Source: Mermis nigrescens (taxonomy: Eukaryota; Nematoda; Enoplea; Mermithida; Mermithidae). From it: DNA of 64,000 nt. Below the pieces are notes generated by a model. It saw only the letters and a list, made by a program, of their open reading frames with translations, made no database searches and was not told the DNA's origin. The position numbers were made by a program, and so were the translations under genes. Shown piece after piece: positions 21,701 through 28,615 of this stretch (positions within the stretch are counted from its first letter, which is position 1; each line of letters opens with the position of its first letter). The stretch is from the NCBI GenBank assembly GCA_036768485.1, contig JAVLUZ010000154.1:25657637-25721636 (forward strand), read 5' to 3'.

Positions 21701-22418
21701 CCGCAAATTTTGCCCCCTCCCCCGGTCTTTGGAAAAAAATGTGATTTTTTGGCGTTCTTAGAAACTTGTAGGTCATTTATTCCCCCCAATAAAATGGCCC
21801 GGGACTCCACTCCACCCAAACTTTCGAGCCGTTACGTGCATGCGACCAACCACACACTTCACAAAATAAATCTTCATCAACTCCCACTGTAGATACCCAA
21901 AATCAGGTTGACCAGGGAGGGGTAAGATAAAGATTTTAAAGTCAGGGATGGGTAAAATTGAGAATTTTTACCAGAGTTAATCGCGTTTTTTTGCCATTTT
22001 TTCGTCAAAATCGCTTGATAATTCAATATTTTTGGCTCAGATCGCTCGACAGCACCTAATTTTTGGACCCTTGAGCGGGGGTAATACCCCCATTACCCCT
22101 CCCCATGTGCATGTATATATGCATCCTAAGTTTCACGAAAAAACTTATTTCTTAAAGCTATTTTAAGACTTGCTACTTTCTTGACCAAAAATAAAGGGAC
22201 ATTCACTCCAACTCTAGAAAATGGCCGATTGGCTACTAACGAACACGAAATTTAACATGTAACCATAGTATCTCCGCAAACGTCGAATAAAATAATGACC
22301 AAATATGATATGTATGGTGCCTAGCAATATGCAAATTAACCTGTTCTTCGAAACGAGCGATTAACGACGTCACCCATTCCAACGGTTTTTGACTGCCGAG
22401 GCCTGGCTTAGTCGACAT
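543..22418 (-). CDS. NF1: Neurofibromin (NF1) orthologue, 5' part of gene, 15 exons, runs off left edge
   Basis: Neurofibromin is a very large cytoplasmic Ras GTPase-activating protein that switches off Ras; its N-terminal part is a HEAT/ARM-like alpha-solenoid. Fifteen short exons with GT-AG borders and continuous reading phase give about 611 residues. In order they match the human N-terminus from the initiator methionine to the segment ending FWEIS, roughly residue 630. Clear matches are EWVTSLIARFEEQ, KALAG, ACVKLCKA, WWPKID, AESTKRKA, PLQMMLLILCP and MPEIVQEAMEALL. The GAP-related domain would lie beyond position 1. Introns run from 77 bp to about 4 kb and are filled with transposons and tandem repeats. 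No stop or frameshift was seen in any exon. The identification rests on my memory of the human protein; homology is very secure, exact borders slightly less so. Confidence 0.96.
1141..1336. mobile_element. hAT-like MITE, CAG(T/G)GGCGGA family, copy in NF1 intron 14
   Basis: The ends are CAGTTGCGGATCCAGG on the left and an inverted CAGGGGCAGATTTGG on the right, about 196 bp apart, with G-runs inside. It is about 200 bp and is homologous to copies at 5682 and 12990. No target duplication could be recognised. The rest of intron 14 (632-1853) is AT-rich with nothing else recognisable beyond a short TA tract near 1540. Confidence 0.75.
1854..1979 (-). CDS. NF1: NF1 exon 14
   Basis: The 42 codons start AGPRNEADAAEIHSSSSEL and continue INGLVSLLSFSQTMPEIVQE, then AME. 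They match human STAELITGLVQLVPQSHMPEIAQEAME. The acceptor is AATTTTAG and the donor GAA|GTGCGC. Phase is 0 at both ends. Confidence 0.96.
2568..2994. mobile_element. hAT-like MITE (family A) with 8-bp target duplication, NF1 intron 13
   Basis: The terminal inverted sequences are CATATATACATG on the left and CATACATGCACAGC (inverted) on the right. The element is flanked by the exact direct repeat ACCGCCAC at 2560-2567 and 2995-3002. At 427 bp it has no coding capacity. It contains a C-rich tract, the palindrome GGCGCTTCGCGCC at 2777-2789 and a CTCTAGAAGAATAGAG-like fold-back. Partial relatives occur near 4200, 6239, 9775, 16789, 20990, 48032, 57310 and 63350. Confidence 0.85.
3004..4199. other. 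NF1 intron 13: degraded repeat tract, no gene
   Basis: This AT-rich sequence reads like decayed parts of the same hAT-like families (CAAATTTTCGGCGC near 3940, for example). No open coding stretch or splice-bounded exon was seen. Confidence 0.4.
4200..4613. mobile_element. hAT-like MITE (family A), copy 2
   Basis: It begins CATGCATGATCTTGAGG and ends CATGCTGCGCACG, with a family-A interior including a damaged central palindrome (GGCGCTTCGAGCC). No clear target duplication was found, so the borders are approximate. Confidence 0.65.
5682..5869. mobile_element. hAT-like MITE, CAG(T/G)GGCGGA family, near-exact 8-bp target duplication
   Basis: The terminal inverted repeats are CAGGGGCGGATTTTGG on the left and CAGTGGCGGATCCAGG (inverted) on the right. 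The flanks are TATATAAC (5674-5681) and TATATAAA (5870-5877), seven of eight matching. It is 188 bp, non-coding and G/C-run rich. Confidence 0.85.
5999..6145 (-). CDS. NF1: NF1 exon 13
   Basis: The 49 codons read SLQKVSQLTGKFRDKG and later SPKQLLFGMIRLICTEPMLF, then LHER. They match human SLKFKEKPTD...SYKYLLLSMVKLIHADPKLLLC. The acceptor is TTTTCATTACAG and the donor AGG|GTGATT. Phase is 0 at both ends. Confidence 0.93.
6239..6636. mobile_element. hAT-like MITE (family A), copy 3, NF1 intron 12
   Basis: Starts CATATGTGG, ends GCTGTGCATG, and has an intact GGCGCTTCGCGCC palindrome at 6407-6419. The interior aligns with the 2568 copy. No exact target duplication was found. Confidence 0.7.
6640..7539. 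other. NF1 intron 12, mixed A-rich and TACAGTA-bearing DNA, no gene
   Basis: The first part (6640-7000) is A-rich with AAATTCAAAAA phrasing. The second part (about 7090-7540) is more GC-rich and has scattered TACAGTA words and a fold-back with GACTCG/CGAGTC arms near 7226. A 68-aa minus-strand ORF at 7098-7304 resembles nothing I know and has no NF1 similarity. Confidence 0.4.
7540..8117. repeat. 53-bp minisatellite overlapping the NF1 exon 12 splice donor
   Basis: About eleven tandem units have a period close to 53 bp. Each includes CTACAGTAAGCTAAAGTAA and CACCTGAGTGACTTGAC. On the gene's sense strand each unit contains GTCACTCAG|GTGC, which is the last nine exon bases plus the donor of NF1 exon 12. 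The array starts inside the exon end (8108) and extends into the intron. Each unit also holds an acceptor-like ATTACTTTAG, so units look like decoy mini-exons of about 34 nt. Confidence 0.9.
8108..8470 (-). CDS. NF1: NF1 exon 12
   Basis: This is the longest exon (121 codons). It runs from MLLFNSTKPIFRNN through ELDIMIDCFVALFRLNY and ALYRIAVQPRLHWWPKIDLV to NETLNRVTQG and PIKVTQ. Human counterparts are LLFNPSKPFSRG, DVDLMIDCLVSCFRI, DWWPKIDAVY, GETLHKAVQG and EKVT. The acceptor is ACGTTGCCAG and the donor CAG|GTGCCT. The last exon bases, GTCACTCAG plus donor GTG, recur in each unit of the adjoining 53-bp minisatellite. Confidence 0.96.
8471..9534. other. NF1 intron 11 with family C repeat and perfect palindrome
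   Basis: The first half is AT-rich and featureless. From about 9110 there are C-run/G-run repeat pieces (family C). At 9241-9276 there is a perfect palindrome with arms TTCGAGCCGTTACACG and its complement around CATA, as if two family C ends had joined head to head. Confidence 0.6.
9535..9720 (-). CDS. NF1: NF1 exon 11
   Basis: The 62 codons run from KLYFDSIKKALAG through QLTAAACVACVKLCKAATYV to HSVINDVK. They match human LFLDSLRKALAG...AIACVKLCKASTYINW...VVDLK closely. The acceptor is TTGTTTACAG and the donor AAG|GTTATA. Phase is 0 at both ends. Confidence 0.97.
9775..10135. mobile_element. hAT-like MITE (family A), copy 4, NF1 intron 10
   Basis: It starts CATACATGATC 55 bp upstream of the exon 11 acceptor. 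The interior matches family A and has an intact GGCGCTTCGCGCC at 9931-9943. The far end is truncated near 10130, so that border is approximate. Confidence 0.7.
10228..11077. mobile_element. hAT-like non-autonomous element with TAGTGATCG ends
   Basis: The terminal inverted repeat TAGTGATCGACCGG pairs with CCGGTCGATCACTA. It is flanked by ATTTAAGG (10220-10227) and GTTTAAGG (11078-11085), seven of eight matching. The element is 850 bp. Both ends carry subterminal GCTCCGG/CCGGAGC repeats, as expected for transposase-binding arrays. There is no transposase ORF; the 66-aa ORF at 10883 is a translation of the GGCTCCGG repeat. It shares its terminal sequence with the element at 29662. Confidence 0.88.
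11162..11227 (-). CDS. NF1: NF1 exon 10
   Basis: The 22 codons read KILEEIHHAESGAPCSNKHL and then KK, the counterpart of the weakly conserved human EIIQDISKDVVDENNMNK. The acceptor is CTTTTTAG and the donor AAG|GTACTT. The call rests on position, phase 0/0 and splice sites more than on identity. Confidence 0.88.
11590..11885. repeat. TGGTTTTTTAA tandem array at NF1 exon 9 donor
   Basis: A variable 9-12 bp repeat (TGGTTTTTTAA / TGGTTTTTTA) fills the start of intron 9. On the sense strand the donor GTAATG is followed directly by AAAAACCATT units. There are roughly 28 units with length variation in the T runs. Confidence 0.9.
11888..11994 (-). CDS. NF1: NF1 exon 9
   Basis: After two bases completing a Glu codon the exon reads CCERLFDQLEFYAAESTKRK, then ASIWPLQMMLLILCP. 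This matches human CAEKLFDLVDGFAESTKRKAAVWPLQIILLILCP. The acceptor is CGCTGTCAG and the donor CCG|GTAATG, with a tandem array starting almost directly at the donor. It ends in phase 0. Confidence 0.96.
12170..12428. mobile_element. hAT-like MITE (family D) with exact 8-bp target duplication, NF1 intron 8
   Basis: The ends are CACACATGGGCGTGGG on the left and CATAGGTGGGCAGCACC (inverted) on the right. Exact direct repeats AGGCCAAC flank it at 12162-12169 and 12429-12436. It is 259 bp. The interior has GGGGGGTATT and the CATCGAGCACTATCC-like block found in copies at 53339, 62402 and 63837. Confidence 0.92.
12990..13205. mobile_element. hAT-like MITE, CAG(T/G)GGCGGA family, copy 3
   Basis: The left end is CAGGGGCGAGATTT and the right end GGATCCGCCACTG, with an interior as in the 5682 copy. 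No matching target duplication was found. It lies in NF1 intron 8. Confidence 0.75.
13276..13491. mobile_element. Family C inverted-repeat element (CATACATGTAAC ends), probable hAT-like MITE
   Basis: The inverted ends CATACATGTAAC surround 216 bp of C- and G-run sequence with a CTCGAAA block. Flanking octamers CATGTATA and CACATATA match at six of eight positions, so a target duplication is only suggested. Other copies lie near 9257, 21630, 24466, 39287, 44945, 55728 and 62664. Confidence 0.6.
13938..14013 (-). CDS. NF1: NF1 exon 8
   Basis: The exon begins AVWNWMDTYPDQFRELQRVQ, matching human AFWNWVENYPDEFTKLYQIP. The acceptor is CACTTTAG and the donor ACG|GTATAA. Length is 76 nt and it ends in phase 1. 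A 0.8-kb TTTA-rich array begins about 30 bp upstream in the intron. Confidence 0.95.
14040..14830. repeat. TTTA-rich tetranucleotide array, NF1 intron 7
   Basis: Long runs of TTTATTTA interrupted by TTTG, TTCA and TTAC variants fill most of intron 7. Several ORFs rich in Leu, Phe, Ile and Tyr arise in it, but they only reflect the repeat and are not genes. Confidence 0.9.
14978..15042 (-). CDS. NF1: NF1 exon 7
   Basis: Only 77 bp of intron separates this exon from exon 6. It reads EICFHKPFKKETNIVLVLSL and then EK, matching human ETAFKFKALKKVAQLAVINSLEK. The acceptor is TCGCTTTAG and the donor AAG|GTAAAT. It enters with two bases completing the split Glu codon and leaves in phase 0. Confidence 0.92.
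15120..15244 (-). CDS. NF1: NF1 exon 6
   Basis: This 125-nt exon starts with one base completing a Lys codon and reads LKSISNDMTSENSVNNSYDL, then ADIELMQHIHLDLNALIKLLR. It aligns with human VDVHDIELLQYINVDCAKLKRLL. The acceptor is ATAATTTAG and the donor GAGAG|GTCGAT. It ends in phase 1. Confidence 0.94.
15350..15885. repeat. AT-rich tandem repeat (AATAACAAAATTAAATTAAAT), NF1 intron 5
   Basis: Degenerate tandem units of AATAACAAAATTAAATTAA mixed with AATAAATAAATTT, with a higher-order period of roughly 150-170 bp, fill this stretch. Confidence 0.85.
16085..16245. repeat. T-rich low-complexity tract
   Basis: TTATTTTTTTTGTTTATT repeats. A Phe-rich ORF through it is an artefact. Confidence 0.85.
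16789..17170. mobile_element. hAT-like MITE (family A), reverse orientation, near-exact target duplication, NF1 intron 5
   Basis: It starts CATGCACAGCATGG and ends GCGGATGTAT, flanked by GGTCACTA (16781-16788) and AGTCACTA (17171-17178). An intact palindrome GGCGCGAAGCGCC sits at 16997-17009. Confidence 0.78.
17570..17735. repeat. AAAAACAAAA purine-rich array
   Basis: A run of AAAAACAAAAA / AAAAAGAAAAAC units begins 45 bp inside intron 5, next to the exon 5 donor. On the sense strand it is a polypyrimidine tract. Confidence 0.88.
17780..17898 (-). CDS. NF1: NF1 exon 5
   Basis: This 119-nt exon reads FLQQPNDSNQSIQLKDRASK, then VVYGLSIASFNTVFSKITY, matching the human FLHTCREGNQ...NNFNAVFSRIS stretch. 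The acceptor is TTTACACTTCAG and the donor CAA|GTTAGT. It ends with two bases of a split codon, completed by exon 6. Confidence 0.94.
18357..18425 (-). CDS. NF1: NF1 exon 4
   Basis: The 23 codons begin PKDSSSRIDEASNVKLILQE and then MCQ, matching human PKDTMRLDETMLVKQLLPEIC. The acceptor is ATCATTTAG and the donor CAG|GTTCGA. Phase is 0 at both ends. Confidence 0.93.
18617..18727. repeat. (ATT)n microsatellite, NF1 intron 3
   Basis: A nearly uninterrupted ATT/TTA trinucleotide run of about 110 bp with a few C substitutions. The rest of intron 3 is AT-rich; the stretch from 18900 to 19080 has several GTGTAAA words. Confidence 0.92.
19177..19251 (-). CDS. NF1: NF1 exon 3
   Basis: The 25 codons lie between a T-rich acceptor (TTTTTTTTCAG) and a strong donor (GGA|GTAAGT). 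The end reads SQCIILDTLEQCLVG, matching human SQLIILDTLEKCLAG. Phase is 0 at both ends. Confidence 0.95.
19722..20456. mobile_element. hAT-like MITE of the TTTGTAC family, exact 8-bp target duplication, NF1 intron 2
   Basis: The inverted ends CACTGCTTTTTCTGTACGAG and CACTGTTTTTTTTGTACGAG are flanked by exact TTGTGACG at 19714-19721 and 20457-20464. It is 735 bp. Both subterminal regions carry CTTTGTAC/GTACAAAG fold-backs, and a GGCGCGAAGCGCC palindrome lies at 20292-20304. It has no coding capacity. Relatives lie at 23023, about 26931, and 62897. Confidence 0.92.
20613..20756 (-). CDS. NF1: NF1 exon 2
   Basis: The 48 codons begin LPVKTGPL after acceptor GTTTTAG and end VNSM before donor ATG|GTGAGA. 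The segment ACLVNVSKQKFSMVVSGLVK matches the human ECLINISKYKFSLVISGL region. Phase is 0 at both ends, joining exons 1 and 3 cleanly. Confidence 0.95.
20990..21374. mobile_element. hAT-like MITE (family A), copy 6, NF1 intron 1
   Basis: The interior aligns with other family A copies, with the GGCGCTTCGCGCC palindrome at 21153-21165 and a right end GCGCATG. The left border is unclear. The rest of intron 1 (to 22340) holds a family C copy at about 21630-21843 and other C-run debris; no exon was seen. Confidence 0.65.
22341..22418 (-). CDS. NF1: NF1 exon 1 (initiator exon)
   Basis: The 26 codons start at ATG 22418-22416 and read MSTKPGLGSQKPLEWVTSLI and then ARFEEQ, aligning with the human start through its EWVQAVVSRFDEQ-like segment. 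The ORF continues upstream in frame, but this ATG matches the human start position. The donor is CAG|GTTAAT at 22340 and the exon ends in phase 0. Confidence 0.95.
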
Positions 22419-23014
22419 TACATATGAAATTAAGCGAATTACGAACAACTAATTAGGCTACCCTAAGCTCATTATGTGCTCTAAATATAAATCGTTACAT
22501 GCTAATAAAGTCGATTAGATATACCTATGCAAAAGTCAAATAAAAGTGAAAGTACAAGCGCAAGAAAATTTTTGATGGCGTTTGGGATCAAAAGATTAGG
22601 AAAAATTAGTGAAGAATTAGGTGGAGCGGAAATTTTAATAACCAGTTCAGTGATAAGCAAAAAGTGCCTAAACTGCGACTAGAAAATCCTCGCTAAGAGG
22701 ATGTTAGTCTCAAATCTTTCAAAACAGTGGACACACACATCAGCACGACTAAAAAAAGTGTGCGAATATCGAGTTCTTTATTGGCAAATATAATCATAAG
22801 CAGCTTAAACAGGACTAAAAATCGCATTAAAAACTTCTAAACCCATTTTTTGATAAGAAAAAAATCATAAAAAAGAAGAAATGAGCGATACGCTTCTTAT
22901 TCTCTAAAAACCGAGCTCATTTCGCGAAGATCGTCGAAATATATAAAATCCGAATTCGCAATAGCCCGCAAGGTGTTCATTAAAAACTTTCAGGTTCAAA
23001 AAAAATAAAAACAG
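22419..23014. other. 5' flank of NF1, no promoter element recognised
   Basis: This AT-rich sequence lies upstream of the NF1 start codon. I see no convincing TATA box, initiator or upstream exon. The in-frame ORF extends about 30 nt above the ATG without another conserved residue. Confidence 0.4.
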
Positions 23015-23022
23015 GATGGAAG

Positions 23023-23445
23023 CAGTGTTTTTTGTACAAGGTCCGTTTGTACTGGTACAAAGATGGTCCATAAAAGTCTTTGTACATTTAGTACACACAA
23101 ATTTTTAGGTACTTTAATATGGTACAGTAACGATTTTGGTGTGGTGAAAACAGAGTTGTTAAACCTTCCGTAGTGTATTTTAGCTAATTTTTGGGTTTAT
23201 CATCTCAAAACGGCGCGAGGTGCCAAAAAATTTGACAGTTTTATCTTTCGAAATGCGATTTCTGACATGATAAAGATATATAGAACATTCATTACTCATT
23301 TCGGCGCGAAGCGCCGAAAATTTTGGCGAATTTCAGACCTTTTTTGCAGTTTTGTCTTCCCAAAAATCTGTACATATACAAAGACGGTCCCTGAAATGTC
23401 TTTGTACATCGGGAAAAATCTTTGCCGAATACAAAAAAAACCGTG
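23023..23445. mobile_element. hAT-like MITE of the TTTGTAC family
   Basis: The inverted ends CAGTGTTTTTTGTACAAGG and CACGGTTTTTTTTGTATTCGG enclose 423 bp. The flanks are GATGGAAG (23015-23022) and GGTGGAAG (23446-23453). Inside is a perfect 9-bp-stem palindrome at 23299-23319 (TTTCGGCGC, loop GAA, complement). Confidence 0.88.
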
Positions 23446-23453
23446 GGTGGAAG

Positions 23454-25693
23454 ATATTTCGAAATTCAACAAAGAGCTAACAGTGTAAATAATAAGCGCC
23501 AAAAAAACAAGAATTAATCATTAAAACGAATTATGATACGTAAACGGGGGCCTCGAAGAAATTAGGTTCGAAAAATTTTATTCTTCGATCCGTACATATT
23601 ATACACAGAAGGCTTTGTAAGGCACAATGCTTGGGTTTATCATAAAGAAAACGCTATCCATCCCACACAATTATGTTTATTTCTTCGAGAATATTAATAA
23701 GCACAGCGGAAAATGCAAAAAAATTGCGAAAAAGATAGTAAAAGCACAAAAAAATAACTCTATTTCATGAATAATTAATCGGCCTTATGTATTAGAAGAC
23801 CTAGAAGCAATTCGTACACCTCGATAAAATAAAGAAATTGCATAAATGTATCAGCATCTCAGGATAAGCTGACGTGCGCAAAATTAAGCTGAGTGGGCGA
23901 GATCGATAAGAAGCATCGTGGATAGATTGAAAAATACACCCTTCTGTTACATAATAATCACTGACAAATTCGTTTGACCGAAAGCCTTGGCTCAACATGA
24001 CAATTTTCCCGGCCTAATTATTATCGCATCAACAAAATTTTTTTTCCATTAAGCCGTCGCTAGACGACTCGTCTTATTCATACAATTTTTTGCAACCAAA
24101 TTGGATTCTGGCGTTTTTTTGAGAAAAACGAAACCGAAACATGCCATCACCTTCAACCATGAGAGAAAAATAATCTTGCAGGCGAATCGCCACAGAAAAT
24201 AAATTGCCTAAAAAACGCGATTTAGGAAAGAGTAGCTGACGATGACGCAACCAAGATAAAGAATTTTAAAAGGCAATTCTGACATAGGCATGGCTTGTAT
24301 TGATGGTATTTGAAAATGGAATAAGCGGGAAAGTCGTATACCAATTAAACGAAAGAGCGGGACCAGATAACATCAGCAAGTGAATTTAGGCACATAATTT
24401 CAGATTGAAAATTGGAAACAACCCGTTGCTCCTTGTGTTTAATATACATAATAGGGGTGGGGAATCATACATGTAACGGCTCTGGTGGGGGACGGAGTAG
24501 CCGGCCATTTTCAGAAGGTAGACCTTCGATTTTCGGCCAAAAACACCTAAAAATGGCCAAAAAATGCAAGCTTTTCTCAAAATTTGGAGGGAGGGGTCAA
24601 AAATTTTCTGTCCCCCCCGCCCAAAGTGAGAATTTTCGACCCCCCCCTCCGATTTTTGGCAGAAACATGCGTTTTTTTGGCCATTTTTAAGTGCTTTTCT
24701 GCCATTTTGGGCTAAAAATTAGAGGTCATCTACATCCCCCATAACATTGTCCGTATACCCCGCATCGTACATGGACAAACCATACACTTCGTTAAACCCG
24801 GTATTAGTGAAGGCGAGATCAGTATCAATGGGAACTCAGTATTAATTGAAATTTTATGAAATGCGATACAAATTAAATAAAAATGATGGAAACACACAAA
24901 AATGACCGTAAAAACCCAACTGATCAGTCAATAAAGTGGAAGAAGGAAGATGAATATAGGAAAATATATTTAATGATTCATAAAACAAATAGTCAGTCAA
25001 CCAGTGAGTCAACCAATACATAACTAACAAGCCAATAATCAATTAGGTCAAACAGCCAATAATTAGCGAGTCAGCCGCTAAGCAGCCAATCAACCACTTT
25101 TTCAAAGGACAACCAACCAAAAAATTGAGCGGCTGGTACCAATGGGAAGACCGGCCTATGTCCATGTATATATGCCCCGCATCAAAAATTTTTACCTGTT
25201 GCTTCAGATCAGCTTGTGTTGCATGCTCGACTGAGCAACATTTGAAACTCATAAAATGGGTAAAAAGTTGGGAGATACGCGAAAGTAATGTTAGTTTTGA
25301 GCGTTTGTCGACGAGATCTATGCCACAGTAAAGAAAACTTTTAAAAAATCGATAAAATTTTTTGCTTGTTTTTAAACTTGGATATAAAAAATGTATCCTT
25401 TAGCCCATTTGCTTGACTAATTTCTCCATATCAAATTAAAACTTGACTTCTAAAACATTGCGAAATGCGGAAAATAAAAAATCTTTTTGACATATTCCCT
25501 ATTTTTAAGTCAAATATGGGCTTCTAAGGCAACAAATATGGTACAAAATAAGTAATAAGGCGCGAAACGCCGGAAAATTTTGAGTATATTACCTCAGACG
25601 TTTGCTAAAAACGCATTTTGGCTGAACCCTTGTGAAAATGAAAATACGTTTTTCATTTCGAGAGGCCAATCCCCTGCCTCCCGGCTGGTAACA
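23454..25693. other. Gene-free intergenic stretch with one family C copy
   Basis: AT-rich DNA without splice-bounded coding sequence. A family C element spans about 24466-24773 (CATACATGTAACGG left end). Short repeated phrases of the type AACCAGTGAGTCAACCAAT occur around 24980-25110. Confidence 0.45.
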
Positions 25694-25701
25694 CCCCTAC
25701 C

Positions 25702-26516
25702 CAGGGCCGTATCCAGGGGGGCGGTGGGGCCTGCCCCCCCCGAAATGGGAAAAATTTTGTTTTTCCCAAGGGTCCCCCAGAGGAAAAAATGAAAAATTGG
25801 CGAAGTGCGTCTGAAATACCGTTAAAACAGGTTTTTAGCGTATTTTTGAGCTAGTTAACTCAAAATTTTTCGGCGCTTCGCGCCGGATTTATTGTTTATG
25901 TATAATTTTGTCTTCTAAACCGCTAAAAATCGTTCAAATTTGAGTTAGACATAGAGAGCATGTCAATTTTTTCCAGTGCTGTGCGCCGGATATATTGCTT
26001 TGCTCAGCTATAGTTTTTGCCTTCTGGCTCACTCGAAACAGCTCAAATTTGAGTTATGACATGGGAAACATGAAATTTTTCCGGCGCTCGCTCCGTGCCG
26101 TATTTATTGTTTATATATGTTTTTTTGTCTTCTAGCCCGTTCAAAAACGGCCCAAATGCGAGCTTGACATGCAGAATATGTCATTTTTTCGGCGCTTGGC
26201 GCCGAATTATTCATTATCTGTATTGTTTTTCTCTGTAAAGCACAATTATTAAGTTCAAAGGCAAGAGATAAGAAATAATTCGTCGATTACGTGATGAGAA
26301 ATTAGCTTAAATGATAAATTTGCTGTATATCAATATGGAATAAAGTGGAAAATTTTCAAACTATTTTTTGAAGTTTTTCTTCACCATCGTATAGAGCTCG
26401 CCGAGATACGCTCAAAACTGCCTTTATTTTCGCCTATCTCTCAATAGTTCTCGAGATATCTGGCCTCAAAAATTTTCGACCCCTTCCCCGAAATAAAATC
26501 CTGGATGCGGGACCTG
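25702..26516. mobile_element. hAT-like non-autonomous element with exact 8-bp target duplication
   Basis: The ends CAGGGCCGTATCCAGG and CAGGTCCCGCATCCAGG (inverted) are flanked by exact CCCCTACC at 25694-25701 and 26517-26524. It is 815 bp with no transposase. The interior has a roughly 100-bp repeated block, each ending in a variant of the GGCGC..GCGCC palindrome (25872, about 25988, 26089, 26191), intact only at 25872. A related right end recurs at about 27353-27460. Confidence 0.9.
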
Positions 26517-26930
26517 CCCCTACCTATATAAATTTTATTACTGATGCAAAATCCCTGCAAGCTCTAAACTAAAATGAACAAAAATGGACAGAACGAAAAT
26601 AAAACTAAGTAAACGCACATAAACGAAAAGTATATCAAAGAATTTTTTTGTTACTTTGAATACACTTTTGTGAATTTTTTTATCATTTTTGCTCATGATT
26701 TTATTCGATTTTCTCGATATACTGCTTATTTCATCGATTTTCAAGTTTGCGAGGAGAGTTCAATACATGAACGACTATAAAAAATTGATCGCTCGCTTCA
26801 TACGTTAGAGAAATCTTTGAAACGGCATAATTTTGTATTCGTAAAATTAGCTGTAGTTCTACATTTTTTAAACATGGTGCACTTCTGAAATTAACCGAGC
26901 AAATAAACTGTGATGAAAATGAGTAGCCAG

Positions 26931-27352
26931 ATCCACGGTTTTTTCTATTTGGTAAAGATTTTTCCGATATACAAACACTTTTCGGGACCGTCTTCGCAAA
27001 TGTATAAAGATTTTTGGGAGGACAAAAACTGCAAAAAAGGTATATGTAAAATTTGCAAAAATTTTAGGCGCTTCGCTCCGAAATGAGTGATTGTGTGTTC
27101 GATATATCTTTATAGTGGTAGAAATTGCATTTTGTAAGAAAAATGTCAGGATGATTCTTAGTGATTTTTGCACTCAGAAATTCAGAAATTAGCCAAAATA
27201 CACTACCCAAGGTCGAACAACTGTGTTTTACCACACTAAAATCGCTACTGTACCGTATTGTAGTACCCGAAATTTGTAGGTGCAAAATGTACATAGACAT
27301 TTAGGGACCATCTGTGTACATCTACAAATGGACCTTGTACAAGAAAAAACAC
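26931..27352. mobile_element. TTTGTAC-family MITE, reverse orientation
   Basis: The left end CACGGTTTTTTCTATTTGG and right inverted end CGGTGTTTTTTCTTGTACAAGG match the 23023 and 62897 elements. No exact target duplication was found. It seems inserted beside sequence homologous to the right end of the 25702 element. Confidence 0.72.
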
Positions 27353-27641
27353 CGAGATACGCTCAAAAATTCTTATATTTGCATGCATCTTTAATGGTTC
27401 TCGAGATATCTGACATAAAAGTTATATTTAACCCCCCCCAAATAAAATCCTGGTTACGTCCCTCCACCACCTGCTTCTTAGAGTTAGTAACGACGTTATA
27501 AGTGAACCACTCATTCTGTCCACGTATGTAACAATATGAAGGATCCACTCATGCAACTATTCGTGAAATTTACGGCATTTTTGTATGAATATATATCCAT
27601 TAGGAAAGTTTCTGGCATTGCTTGAGAATTCAGATTGGTGT

Positions 27642-27753
27642 GCCAGACATAGGCTAGGCGTAAGGCATAAATGGGGCCAAAAATTGCTCTGCTCGCTTCG
27701 CTAACACAGCAATTTTCGACAACCTTAATCTTAAGCTTAACCCATGCGCTGGC
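27642..27753. repeat. Imperfect long inverted repeat with GCGAAGC-type centre (IR3)
   Basis: Arms beginning GCCAGACATAGGC pair imperfectly with GCCAGCGCATGGG (inverted), closing with AAAATTGCT/AGCAATTTT. The centre on the plus strand is GCTTCGC at 27695-27701, so the minus strand presents GCGAAGC at the exact symmetry point. Confidence 0.7.
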
Positions 27754-27914
27754 GCTAATGTAGATGTACATAACTAAGCCTAAGCCTAGGAAATTGGTAA
27801 CGAATCAGTGAATGTTTAAAGGTAATTTTAGGTTTAGGTTAATAAATTTAATGACTCGACCCAGAAAAAAGTTCCATACAGACCTCAAAATAGTGCTTAA
27901 ACTAACGCTCTAGG

Positions 27915-28305
27915 CAGTGATTATTTGCAGTCAACTGCAAACAATTTAGTATACATTTAAATATTATTTGCAGTCGAAAACCAGCGGCCTAGACTGCGAA
28001 TAAGTTCGGACACAGTGTAATATTACTTGCAGTCAAAAACCAGCAACATAGACTGTAAATAATATCACACACTTAAATATTATTTGAAGTCAAAAACCAG
28101 CTACTTTGACTGCAAATAATATCGCACGCAGTCTAACATTCTTCGCAGTCAAAAACAAGCGACCTAGACTGCGAATAATTCAGTACACTGCGTTAAATCA
28201 TTTGCAGTGAATGTCGCTTGTTTATGACTCCAAATAATATTAAATTGTGCGCAAGATTATTTGCAGTCTAGGCCACTGGTTTTCGACTACAAATAATATG
28301 GCACT
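27915..28305. repeat. Periodic array of ~58-bp hairpins (TTATTTGCAGTC arms)
   Basis: Six fold-back units begin near 27963, 28020, 28077, 28136, 28196 and 28256, with a mini version near 27917. Arms are TTATTTGCAGTC and GACTGCAAATAA; the 14-18 nt loop reads AAAAACCAGCGACCTA. In the last two units the loop is in the opposite orientation. Two more copies lie at about 29539 and 29588. Separators resemble TATCACACACTTAA. Confidence 0.85.
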
Positions 28306-28491
28306 TGTACAGTTTAACACCTATGAAATATTTTCTATCTTTTTTAACATTACGGTATATACATTATCGTAGATATATAGGCTTTACTTACGACGGCTTT
28401 AAATTCCAATGGAATTCATTTTACCAAAATCTACTGTTATCTCCGACTGCTGTTATTATCACACGCTTAGGATTTTAGTTATGTGCATTCA

Positions 28492-28615
28492 CATTGATGC
28501 CAGTGCATGAGCTAAGCCTGAGTTGAATGGGGCAAAAATTGTGGAGCAAGCAAAGCGAGCGTAGCAATATTTGCCCCATCTCAGCTTAGGCTTAGCTCAT
28601 GCACTGGCATCAATG
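28492..28615. repeat. Long inverted repeat with about 50-bp arms (IR1)
   Basis: Left arm CATTGATGCCAGTGCATGAG and onward pairs with the right arm over about 50 bp with few mismatches. The unpaired centre reads GAGCAAGCAAAGCGAGC followed by GCGTAGC (28559-28565). Part of the arm plus downstream sequence is repeated directly at about 28724-28830. Arms include TAAGCC/TTAGGC words. Confidence 0.85.

Noticed and set aside
27915..28305. CRISPR-like regular repeat spacing
   Set aside because: Units are palindromic and eukaryotic in context, separators are similar to each other rather than unique, and no cas genes exist.
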